Shown one piece after another: positions 7,028 through 13,632 of a DNA stretch of 14,372 nt. The stretch is from the NCBI RefSeq assembly GCF_036263595.1, contig NZ_DATAGQ010000206.1, forward strand, positions 1-14,372, read 5' to 3'. The translations under genes and the position numbers were made by a program. Below the pieces are notes generated by a model. The model did not search any database, was not told where the DNA came from, and worked only from the letters and a program-made list of their open reading frames with translations. Origin of the DNA: Geminicoccus sp036263595 (GTDB taxonomy: Bacteria; Pseudomonadota; Alphaproteobacteria; Geminicoccales; Geminicoccaceae). Every line of letters starts with the position of its first letter. Position 1 is the first letter of the stretch.

Positions 7028-8404
7028 ATGATCGTGCCGCAATCGAGCGATCTGGAAGCGCAGTGGGCGCAGGTACGCTCGCTGTTGCGTGCCGAGGTGG
7101 GCGACACCGCCTTCAGCACTTGGCTGAAGCCGCTGCTGGCCCTAGGCATCGAGGGTGACCGTGGCCTGGTGTCGGTCCCCACCCAGTTCATGCGCGACTG
7201 GGTGGCGGCCCACTATGCCGACCGGATCCGTTCACTGTGGAACGGCGTCAATACACAGGTTCGCTCGATCAACTTGGTGGTGCAGACCAAGGGGGCGAGC
7301 GGCACGATCGTCAATCGGGAGCAGCCACCTCTCAGGGTGGTGGAGCCGCAACAGCGTCCGGTCAACGATACGCCGGACGAGTTGTCCGTCCAACTTGACC
7401 CACGATTCACTTTCGAGAACTTCGTGGTCGGCAAGCCCAACGAGTTCGCCGTGGCTGCAGCCGAGCGGATCGCGACCTCGCCCAAGCCGCCCTTCAACCC
7501 GTTGTTCCTTTATGGCGGCGTCGGGCTCGGCAAGACCCATCTCATGCACGCGATCGGCCACCGCTTCCTGCAGATCGATCCGAGCAAGAAGATCGTCTTC
7601 ATGACGGCCGAGAAGTTCATGTACCAGTTCGTACGTGCGCTGCGCATCAAGGAGACGATCACGTTCAAGGAGATGTTCCGGTCGGTCGACCTTCTGATGG
7701 TCGACGATGTGCAGTTCATCTCCGGCAAGGACAGCACCCAGGAAGAATTCTTCCATACGTTCAACACACTAGTTGATCGCGGCAAGCAGATCGTCATTTC
7801 CGCCGACCGCAGTCCATCGGACCTTTCGGGTCTGGAGGAGCGGATCCGTTCGCGCCTCGGCTGGGGCCTTGTCGCAGATATCCATCCCACGACCTACGAA
7901 CTCAGGCTCGGCATTCTGCAGGCAAAGGCCGAGCAGTTGCAGAGCGACGTCCCGCAGCGTGTCCTGGAGTTCCTGGCTGCACGGATCACGTCGAACGTCC
8001 GCGAGCTGGAGGGTGCGCTGAACCGCATGGTGCACCAGGCATCGCTGACCAACCGTGCCGTCTCGGTCGAGATGGCCCAGGAGATCCTCCATGATCTGCT
8101 CCGCGCCAACGACCGGCGCGTGACGATCGAGGAGATCCAGCGGGCCGTGGCCGAGCATTACCAGATGAAGCTCTCGGACCTGACTGGACCGCGCCGTTCG
8201 CGCGCGATCGCGCGGCCACGCCAAGCTGCTATGTACCTGTGCAAGCAGCTCACGCCCCGTTCCCTCCCCGAGATCGGCAAGAAGTTCGGCAGCCGCGACC
8301 ACACCACCGTGATGCATGCTGTCCGCCAGATCGAGAAGCTGATCGCCGATGACCGGCAGCTGGCGGATGACGTGGAGCTGCTGAAACGGCGGTTAATGAG
8401 CTGA
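7028..8404 (+). CDS. dnaA: Chromosomal replication initiator DnaA
   Basis: 458-residue AAA+ protein that binds DnaA boxes at the origin, opens the duplex and recruits the helicase. Domain I is about residues 1-85, domain II a short linker (about 86-120). Domain III carries Walker A GGVGLGKT (163-170), Walker B LLMVDD (222-227), the arginine-rich sensor stretch ERIRSRLGWGL (271-281) and the sensor 2 motif NVRELEGAL (323-331). Domain IV (about 365-458) has the helix-turn-helix signature GSRDHTTVMHA (421-431), which reads DnaA boxes. All key residues are intact. The ATG at 7028 has AGGG (7019-7022) five bases upstream. It precedes dnaN, recF and gyrB, the classic bacterial order. Confidence 0.98.
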   Translation: MIVPQSSDLEAQWAQVRSLLRAEVGDTAFSTWLKPLLALGIEGDRGLVSVPTQFMRDWVAAHYADRIRSLWNGVNTQVRSINLVVQTKGASGTIVNREQPPLRVVEPQQRPVNDTPDELSVQLDPRFTFENFVVGKPNEFAVAAAERIATSPKPPFNPLFLYGGVGLGKTHLMHAIGHRFLQIDPSKKIVFMTAEKFMYQFVRALRIKETITFKEMFRSVDLLMVDDVQFISGKDSTQEEFFHTFNTLVDRGKQIVISADRSPSDLSGLEERIRSRLGWGLVADIHPTTYELRLGILQAKAEQLQSDVPQRVLEFLAARITSNVRELEGALNRMVHQASLTNRAVSVEMAQEILHDLLRANDRRVTIEEIQRAVAEHYQMKLSDLTGPRRSRAIARPRQAAMYLCKQLTPRSLPEIGKKFGSRDHTTVMHAVRQIEKLIADDRQLADDVELLKRRLMS

Positions 8405-8423
8405 ATCGTCACCGCCGGTACCG

Positions 8424-8448
8424 CAGCCGACCTGCCAGGCGTCGGCTG
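8424..8448 (+). terminator. Hairpin after dnaA
   Basis: CAGCCGAC (8424-8431) and GTCGGCTG (8441-8448) form a perfect 8-bp stem with a 9-base loop, starting 20 bases after the dnaA stop. No T-run follows, so it is at best a partial or Rho-assisted terminator. The loop region contains a competing small palindrome, CCTG-C-CAGG (8431-8439). It may separate dnaA expression from dnaN, or protect the dnaA mRNA end. Confidence 0.4.
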
Positions 8449-8543
8449 GAACCGCATCGGCCTATTGTGGAACGTGGCCAACGGTGGGTGGGCCAGCCAG
8501 CGGCGAAGGCCGGCTGATTCTGTCGAAAATCCGTGAACTTAGG

Positions 8544-8589
8544 TCGCGGGCCTGCTAGGTTCTCCAGCCCGGCACCGCGTTCGCGGGCC
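8544..8589. repeat. Direct repeat in the dnaN leader
   Basis: TCGCGGGCC occurs at 8544-8552 and again at 8581-8589, 37 bases apart start to start, within the 217-base spacer (8405-8621) before dnaN. The spacer also holds two GANTC sites, at 8403-8407 (crossing the dnaA stop) and 8516-8520. I see no consensus DnaA box and no convincing -35/-10 pair there. In GC-rich DNA a 9-base repeat can arise by chance, so a regulatory role is only possible. Confidence 0.35.
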
Positions 8590-8621
8590 GGTTTCCGCCA
8601 TCTTTGCGACTTGCCCAGACC

Positions 8622-9749
8622 ATGAAGCTGACCATCGAGCGCACGCCTCTGCTCAAGTCGCTCGGCCATGTCCAGAGCGTCGTCGAGCGTCGCACGACGA
8701 TTCCGATCCTGTCCAATGTCCGCCTGGAGGCGCAGAACGGCGAACTCCTGCTAACCGCGACCGACATGGACCTGACCCTCGTCTCGCGGGAAGAGGCGGA
8801 GATCTCGGAGAGCGGCACGACCACCGTGGCGGCCCACACGCTCTATGAGATCGTGCGGCGCCTGGCTGAGGGTTCGATCGTGGAACTGGAGCAGCAGAAC
8901 GGCACGTCCGATCTTCAGCTGCGCTCCGGGCGGTCGTCCTTCGTATTGCCGGCACTGGCGGCCGACGAGTTCCCGGCGATGAGCGAGGAGGACCTGGGCG
9001 TGTCCTTCGAACTCAGCGCCGGCACGCTGCGCAAGCTGTTCGACAAGACGCGGTTCGCGATGTCGAGCGAAGAAACCCGCTACTACCTGAACGGGGTGCA
9101 TCTCCACGCCACTAGGGGCGAGGGAGCCGCAGCCTGCCTGAGGGCGGTTGCAACCGATGGCCACCGGCTGGCGCGGGTCGAGATCCCCCTGCCGGAGGGC
9201 GCCAAGGGCATTCCGCCGGTGATCGTCCCGAAGAAGACGGTGGGCGAGGTGCGCCGGCTTCTCGAAGCGCTCGATCATGAATCGGTCGTCGGCGTGGCGT
9301 TGTCGCCGTCGCGCATCCGCTTCCAGATCGGCACCACCGTGCTGGTGTCCCGCCTGATCGATGGGGTATTTCCGGACTATGAGCGGGTGATTCCTCAGGC
9401 GAACGAGAAGGTGGCACTGATCGACGCCCGTGCCTTTGCGGTCGCCATCGACCGTGTTGCCACCGTCGCCACTGACAAGATCCGCGCCGTCAAGCTCGGA
9501 TTTTTCGAGGGTCGCGTGGTCGCCTCCGCCGTCAGCGCCGAGGCTGGCCGTGCCCATGACGAGGTGGACTGCGAGCTGACAGGCAGCGAGCTCGAAATCG
9601 GCTTCAATGCTCGCTACGTCCTGGACATTACACAGCAGGTCGAGGGCAACACGATTCGCCTGGAGATGGCGAGTCCTGCGTCGCCGACACTGATTCGCGA
9701 CCCGGAAGATCTGGCGACGATCTATGTGTTGATGCCGATGCGCGTATGA
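8622..9749 (+). CDS. dnaN: DNA polymerase III beta subunit (sliding clamp)
   Basis: 375-residue clamp protein; its dimer encircles DNA and tethers polymerase III and repair factors. The sequence shows the usual three repeated folds, roughly 1-125, 126-255 and 256-375. Recognisable segments are TTIPILSNV (25-33), TATDMDL (45-51), YYLNGVHLH (154-162), VATDGHRLAR (176-185), LIDGVFPDYERVIP (245-258) and the C-terminal VLMPMRV, which helps form the partner-binding groove. I choose the ATG at 8622, which gives the standard MKLTIER-like beginning, over an in-frame TTG at 8604. No clear Shine-Dalgarno sequence precedes either. The stop overlaps the recF ATG (ATGA), so the two are translationally coupled. 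Confidence 0.98.
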   Translation: MKLTIERTPLLKSLGHVQSVVERRTTIPILSNVRLEAQNGELLLTATDMDLTLVSREEAEISESGTTTVAAHTLYEIVRRLAEGSIVELEQQNGTSDLQLRSGRSSFVLPALAADEFPAMSEEDLGVSFELSAGTLRKLFDKTRFAMSSEETRYYLNGVHLHATRGEGAAACLRAVATDGHRLARVEIPLPEGAKGIPPVIVPKKTVGEVRRLLEALDHESVVGVALSPSRIRFQIGTTVLVSRLIDGVFPDYERVIPQANEKVALIDARAFAVAIDRVATVATDKIRAVKLGFFEGRVVASAVSAEAGRAHDEVDCELTGSELEIGFNARYVLDITQQVEGNTIRLEMASPASPTLIRDPEDLATIYVLMPMRV

Positions 9750-10912
9750 TCGACCTTGCGGCCACACGCATGCGTACGGACGATGTGCCGGACGCCCTTC
9801 CCTGCGTGGTGCGGCGTCTTCAGCTGAGCTGTTTCCGCAACCTATCCGACCACGTCCTGAACCTCCCAGATGGACCGGTCGTGCTCCATGGCGACAACGG
9901 GGCGGGGAAGACCAACCTGCTGGAAGCCGTTTCGATGCTTGCGCCTGGTCGCGGCCTGCGCCGTGCACGGGCGAGCGAACAGGCATGCACGGGCGGAACT
10001 GGTGGTTGGGCGCTGCAGGGCCATATTGAGGGTCCTGAGGGTATTCATGCCGTGGCGACCGGCCTGGAGCCAGGCCAGGAGCGCCGGCGCTTTCGATTGG
10101 ATGGGCGGGATATCGCGGCACGCGACGAGCTGCCGGCCGTGGTAGGTGTCGTCTGGCTCACCCCGGCCGAGGACCGGCTTTTCGTTGAGGCTCCGGCGGA
10201 ACGCCGGCGCTTCCTCGACCGACTGATCGGCGCCGACGATCCAGCGTTCGCTGGCCTGACCGCACGTTATGATCGGCGTCTGCGCGAGCGCACGGCGGTC
10301 CTTCGTGGCGAGCGACCCGACAGGGTCTGGGTATCGACACTGGAAGCCGCGCTCGCTGCCGACGCGGTCGCCATCGCCGCGGCCAGGGCCGAGCGGGTCG
10401 AAAGTCTCGATGCCATGGTGGCCGATAGCAGGGGACCCTTTCCAAGGGTGCGGCTCGAAGTGTCTGGCGAACTGGAAGCATTGATGGACGGGCGGCCGGC
10501 GCTGGATGTCGAGGAGGAGGTGGCTGCGCGGCTGCAACGCAGCCGCGACCTCGACCGCGACGCCGGCGGGGCCTTGATCGGTCCTCATCGCAGTGACCTC
10601 ATCGCGATCGACGCCGAGACTGCCACCCCCGCGGCACGCTGCTCCACCGGGCGGCAGAAGGCGCTGCTGCTGTCGATCGTGCTGGGGGAGCTCGCCCGTC
10701 GGCGGCGCATCGGCGCATTGGTGCCGATCCTCCTGCTCGACGAGGCCGCAGCTCACCTGGATGGAACCAGACGGGCGGCACTGTTCGAGCGCATTCTCGA
10801 TGCACCCGGCCAGACCTGGCTCTCCGGAACCGAACAGGCTCCTTTCGCCGCCTTGCGTGGCAAGGCGGCATTCTTCCACCTGAATCAGGGCGATATCGCC
10901 GACCATGTCTGA
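9746..10912 (+). CDS. recF: DNA replication and repair protein RecF
   Basis: 388-residue SMC-like ATPase that helps load RecA at single-strand gaps together with RecO and RecR. Walker A is GDNGAGKT (49-56), the signature region is CSTGRQKALLL (299-309), Walker B is ILLLDE (328-333), followed by the D-loop-type AAAHLD. An early FRN segment (30-32) and the conserved GPHRSD (279-284) are also typical. The ATG at 9746 overlaps the dnaN stop. It gives about 20 residues before the first RecF-like strand, so the in-frame ATG at 9770 is an alternative start. The signature reads STGRQ; I remember STGEQ in related RecF proteins, so an Arg replaces the usual acidic or polar residue. The last 8 bases overlap gyrB. 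Confidence 0.96.
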   Translation: MIDLAATRMRTDDVPDALPCVVRRLQLSCFRNLSDHVLNLPDGPVVLHGDNGAGKTNLLEAVSMLAPGRGLRRARASEQACTGGTGGWALQGHIEGPEGIHAVATGLEPGQERRRFRLDGRDIAARDELPAVVGVVWLTPAEDRLFVEAPAERRRFLDRLIGADDPAFAGLTARYDRRLRERTAVLRGERPDRVWVSTLEAALAADAVAIAAARAERVESLDAMVADSRGPFPRVRLEVSGELEALMDGRPALDVEEEVAARLQRSRDLDRDAGGALIGPHRSDLIAIDAETATPAARCSTGRQKALLLSIVLGELARRRRIGALVPILLLDEAAAHLDGTRRAALFERILDAPGQTWLSGTEQAPFAALRGKAAFFHLNQGDIADHV

Positions 10913-13307
10913 CACGTCCCCGATCCGCGATACCTACGACGCCAGCTCGATCAAGGTGCTGGAAGGCCTTGAGGCCGTTCGCAAGCGCCCGGGCATGTAT
11001 ATCGGCGACACCGATGACGGGTCGGGCCTGCACCACATGGTGTTCGAGGTCGTGGACAACGCCATCGACGAAGTGCTCGCCGGCCATGCCAGTCGCGTCG
11101 AGGTGGTGCTGAACGCTGACGGCTCGTGCACGGTCACCGATGACGGCCGGGGGATCCCGGTGGACCGGCATGCCGAGATGGGCGTGTCGGCCGCGGAGGT
11201 CATCATGACCGTGCTGCATGCCGGCGGGAAGTTCGACAAGAACTCCTACAAGGTCTCCGGCGGGCTGCACGGGGTGGGCGTGTCGGTGGTCAACGCCCTG
11301 TCCGACCGCCTGGACCTGCGAGTCTGGCGCGACGGGTTCGAGCATTTCGTGCGCTTCGTCGAGGGTGGCCGGACCGAGGCGCCGCTCACGGTGGTCGGTC
11401 CCTCCGGCGGCCGGCGCGGCACCGAAGTCACCTTCTATCCCTCGCCTTCCGTGTTTACCGGCATCGTGTTCGTGTTCGAGCAGTTGGCGCATCGTCTGCG
11501 CGAGTTGGCCTTCCTGAACTCCGGCGTCGAGATCATGCTGCGCGACCTGCGCGGCGAGGAACCGCGCGAAGAGCGGTTCTACTACGATGGCGGCCTTGCC
11601 GCCTTCACGACCTGGCTCGACCGGTCGCGGACTCCCGTCGTCAAGCCGCCGATCACGGTGGGTGGTGATCGCGACGGCGTCGTCGTCGAGGTCGCGATGC
11701 AGTGGAACGACGGCTACCACGAGGTCTGCCTTTGCTTCACCAACAACATCCCGCAGCGTGACGGCGGGACCCATCTGCAAGGCTTCCGGCAGGCGCTGAC
11801 CCGCGTCCTCAACAAGTATGCGGAAGACAGCGGCACCCTGAAGCGCGAGAAGGTCGCCCTGTCGGGCGACGACATGCGCGAGGGACTGACCGCGGTCCTG
11901 TCGGTCAAGGTGCCCGACCCGAAGTTCTCCTCGCAGACCAAGGACAAGCTGATCTCCTCGGAGGTCACGCCGATCGTGCAGAACCTGGTGGGCGACGCGC
12001 TGTCGCGCTGGCTGGAGGAGCATCCGGCCGAGGCGAAGATCATCATGGGCAAGGTGGTCGAGGCGGCCACCGCCAGGGAGGCCGCGCGTCGGGCGCGCGA
12101 GTTGACCCGGCGTAAGGGCGCCCTCGACATTGCCAACCTGCCGGGCAAGCTCGCTGACTGCCAGGAGCGCGATCCGGCGAAGTCCGAGCTGTTCCTGGTC
12201 GAGGGCGACAGCGCCGGCGGCTCTGCGAAGCAGGGCCGCGACCGCCAGTTCCAGGCAATTCTGCCGCTGCGCGGCAAGATCCTGAACGTCGAGCGGGCCC
12301 GGGTCGACAAGATCCTGGGCAGCCAGGAGATCGGCACGCTGATCACCGCGTTGGGCACAGGCATCCGCGACGACTTCGACATCGCGAAGCTGCGCTACCA
12401 CCGCATCGTGATCATGACCGACGCGGACGTGGACGGTTCGCACATCCGCACCCTGCTGCTGACCTTCTTCTACAGGCACCTGCCGGCCCTGATCGAGGAA
12501 GGTCACCTCTACATCGCCCAGCCGCCGCTCTACCGGATCAAGCGCGGCAACAAGGAACTCTACCTCAAGGACGACGCAGCCCTGGACGACTACCTCCTGG
12601 CCAGCGTCGGCTCCGAGGTGAAGATCGGCACCGACGGGGACGAACTGCTCGCCGGAGATGCCGCGACCAGGAGCTTCGAGCTCTCCCGGCAAGCGGCGCA
12701 GCTCATCAAGGGAATGTCGCGCCGGCATCCTCCCGAGCTGGTCGAAGCCCTCGCGGCGACCGGCATGCTCGGCGCGGCGGAGGACCCGGACCTGGAGGCA
12801 GGCCAGGTCGTCGTGCGGCACCTGGCGGTGGCGGGCAATGGGCACTGGCAGGCCAGCCTGGACGTGGACGATGTCCTCACCATGCACCGGACTAAGGGTG
12901 AGCGGCGGGAACGCTGGCGGATCGAGCCCAGCTTCCTCCGCTCGCTCGAAGCGCGCCGGGTTGCTGGGCTGATGGAGGAGCTGAGGGCACTCTGGGGGGA
13001 CCATCCGGTGCTGCTGCACGACGACCAGCAGCTGCCGATCGCCGGGCCCCTGCACTTGATGGGGCGTGTCTCGGCGCTCGGCCGCAAGGGCATGGCGATC
13101 CAGCGCTACAAGGGCCTGGGTGAAATGAACCCGGAGCAGCTCTGGGATACGACTTTGGACCCGACCCGCCGCTCGATGGTACAGGTCAAGGTCGACCATG
13201 CGGACGATGCCGACGAGATCTTCACGACGCTCATGGGCGACGTGGTCGACCCGCGGCGCGACTTCATCCAGAACAACGCGCTGCGTGTGGTCAACCTGGA
13301 CGTCTGA
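10905..13307 (+). CDS. gyrB: DNA gyrase subunit B
   Basis: 800-residue ATPase subunit of gyrase, which with GyrA introduces negative supercoils. The GHKL ATPase domain has EVVDNAIDE (48-56, with E48 and N52), DDGRGIPV (79-86) and the GGLHGVGVSVVNALS lid motif (119-133). The QTK loop is SQTKDKL (343-349). The TOPRIM domain has LVEGDSAGGSAKQGR (431-445, catalytic E433) and MTDADVDGSH (504-513, metal-binding D506 and D508). The C-terminal RYKGLGEMNPEQLW (734-747) separates GyrB from ParE, which I recall as having MxPxQL with a different residue after GEM. Length is normal and there is no E. coli-type insert. The start overlaps recF by 8 bases. The leader lacks a strong ribosome site, consistent with coupling to recF. 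Confidence 0.97.
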   Translation: MSDTSPIRDTYDASSIKVLEGLEAVRKRPGMYIGDTDDGSGLHHMVFEVVDNAIDEVLAGHASRVEVVLNADGSCTVTDDGRGIPVDRHAEMGVSAAEVIMTVLHAGGKFDKNSYKVSGGLHGVGVSVVNALSDRLDLRVWRDGFEHFVRFVEGGRTEAPLTVVGPSGGRRGTEVTFYPSPSVFTGIVFVFEQLAHRLRELAFLNSGVEIMLRDLRGEEPREERFYYDGGLAAFTTWLDRSRTPVVKPPITVGGDRDGVVVEVAMQWNDGYHEVCLCFTNNIPQRDGGTHLQGFRQALTRVLNKYAEDSGTLKREKVALSGDDMREGLTAVLSVKVPDPKFSSQTKDKLISSEVTPIVQNLVGDALSRWLEEHPAEAKIIMGKVVEAATAREAARRARELTRRKGALDIANLPGKLADCQERDPAKSELFLVEGDSAGGSAKQGRDRQFQAILPLRGKILNVERARVDKILGSQEIGTLITALGTGIRDDFDIAKLRYHRIVIMTDADVDGSHIRTLLLTFFYRHLPALIEEGHLYIAQPPLYRIKRGNKELYLKDDAALDDYLLASVGSEVKIGTDGDELLAGDAATRSFELSRQAAQLIKGMSRRHPPELVEALAATGMLGAAEDPDLEAGQVVVRHLAVAGNGHWQASLDVDDVLTMHRTKGERRERWRIEPSFLRSLEARRVAGLMEELRALWGDHPVLLHDDQQLPIAGPLHLMGRVSALGRKGMAIQRYKGLGEMNPEQLWDTTLDPTRRSMVQVKVDHADDADEIFTTLMGDVVDPRRDFIQNNALRVVNLDV

Positions 13308-13347
13308 ATGGTGGCACGGGCGGGAGCGGCAGGCCAACCGCCCGCCG

Positions 13348-13364
13348 CCGCCAATCCATGGCGG
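13348..13364 (+). terminator. Small GC-rich hairpin after gyrB
   Basis: CCGCCA (13348-13353) and TGGCGG (13359-13364) form a 6-bp stem with the 5-base loop ATCCA, 41 bases after the gyrB stop. No T-run follows. It is a candidate pause or 3'-end structure for the dnaN-recF-gyrB transcript. A neighbouring 7-bp inverted repeat, CGGGCGG (13317-13323) and CCGCCCG (13338-13344), could fold just before it. Confidence 0.3.
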
Positions 13365-13479
13365 ATCATGTAGAAAGCGCCAAGGCCACACCCGCCTGTA
13401 GAATGTGTTCCTCTCGCAGTGGTGACCTGCGGTCGCGTTCAAATGAGATCGGCAGGGCTCTAGACTTCGGTTGCACAGA

Positions 13480-13504
13480 CCCGCGGCGCATGGCGCGCTG
13501 CGGG
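13480..13504 (+). terminator. Strong hairpin in the gyrB-RTX spacer
   Basis: CCCGCGGCGC (13480-13489) pairs with GCGCTGCGGG (13495-13504) over 10 positions, nine Watson-Crick and one G-T, around a 5-base loop ATGGC. It is the most stable structure I see in the spacer. It has no T-tail, so it is not a textbook intrinsic terminator. It could act with Rho, protect the gyrB mRNA end, or insulate the RTX promoter from gyrB transcription. Confidence 0.42.
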
Positions 13505-13581
13505 CCGAGGTCGGTCCGTCAAATTGCGTACTATGATGCGCAAGTGAGATGTTCGCTCTCGTCGCATAATGTAAATTTGGC

Positions 13582-13597
13582 CTAAATCTCCGTTAAC
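13582..13597. promoter_or_regulatory. Possible CtrA-like binding site upstream of the RTX gene
   Basis: CTAA (13582-13585), seven bases, then TTAAC (13593-13597) matches the alphaproteobacterial CtrA consensus TTAA-N7-TTAAC with one mismatch in the left half. It lies 36-51 bases before the RTX start codon, in the AT-rich leader, a reasonable place for an activator or repressor of that gene. A match of this quality can arise by chance, and I cannot confirm that the genome encodes CtrA. Confidence 0.3.
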
Positions 13598-13620
13598 ATG
13601 AACATTCGGTCACAACGCTA

Positions 13621-13626
13621 AGAGGA
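13621..13626 (+). promoter_or_regulatory. Ribosome binding site of the RTX gene
   Basis: AGAGGA lies six bases before the ATG at 13633. It is one of the better Shine-Dalgarno matches in the window and fixes the start of the RTX protein, whose N-terminus would otherwise be uncertain because its first residues are family-variable. Confidence 0.75.
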
Positions 13627-13632
13627 CGTTTC

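Larger units (their letters stand above)
13308..13632. other. Gene-free region between gyrB and the RTX gene
   Basis: About 325 bases with no credible coding frame. The gyrB-proximal part is GC-rich and holds two hairpins, listed separately. The last 60 bases or so (13562-13620) are clearly more AT-rich than the surroundings and should carry the RTX gene promoter. CATAAT at 13565-13570 matches five of six bases of a -10 box, but I see no fitting -35 at 16-18 bases, which suggests an activator-dependent promoter or another sigma factor. A CtrA-like motif and a good ribosome site follow. Confidence 0.55.

Noticed and set aside
8751..10121. A 456-codon open frame on the minus strand opposite dnaN and recF
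   Set aside because: Same explanation: the shadow of two certain genes, with low-complexity Arg/His-rich translation and no recognisable family.
10599..13442. A 947-codon open frame on the minus strand opposite gyrB
   Set aside because: It mirrors gyrB and part of recF almost base for base. Long antisense frames are expected in GC-rich genes with strong codon bias. Its translation shows no domain, and gyrB is certain.
13358..13585. A 75-codon open frame between gyrB and the RTX gene
   Set aside because: It spans the strong hairpin and the AT-rich leader, lacks a ribosome site and has no recognisable sequence features.
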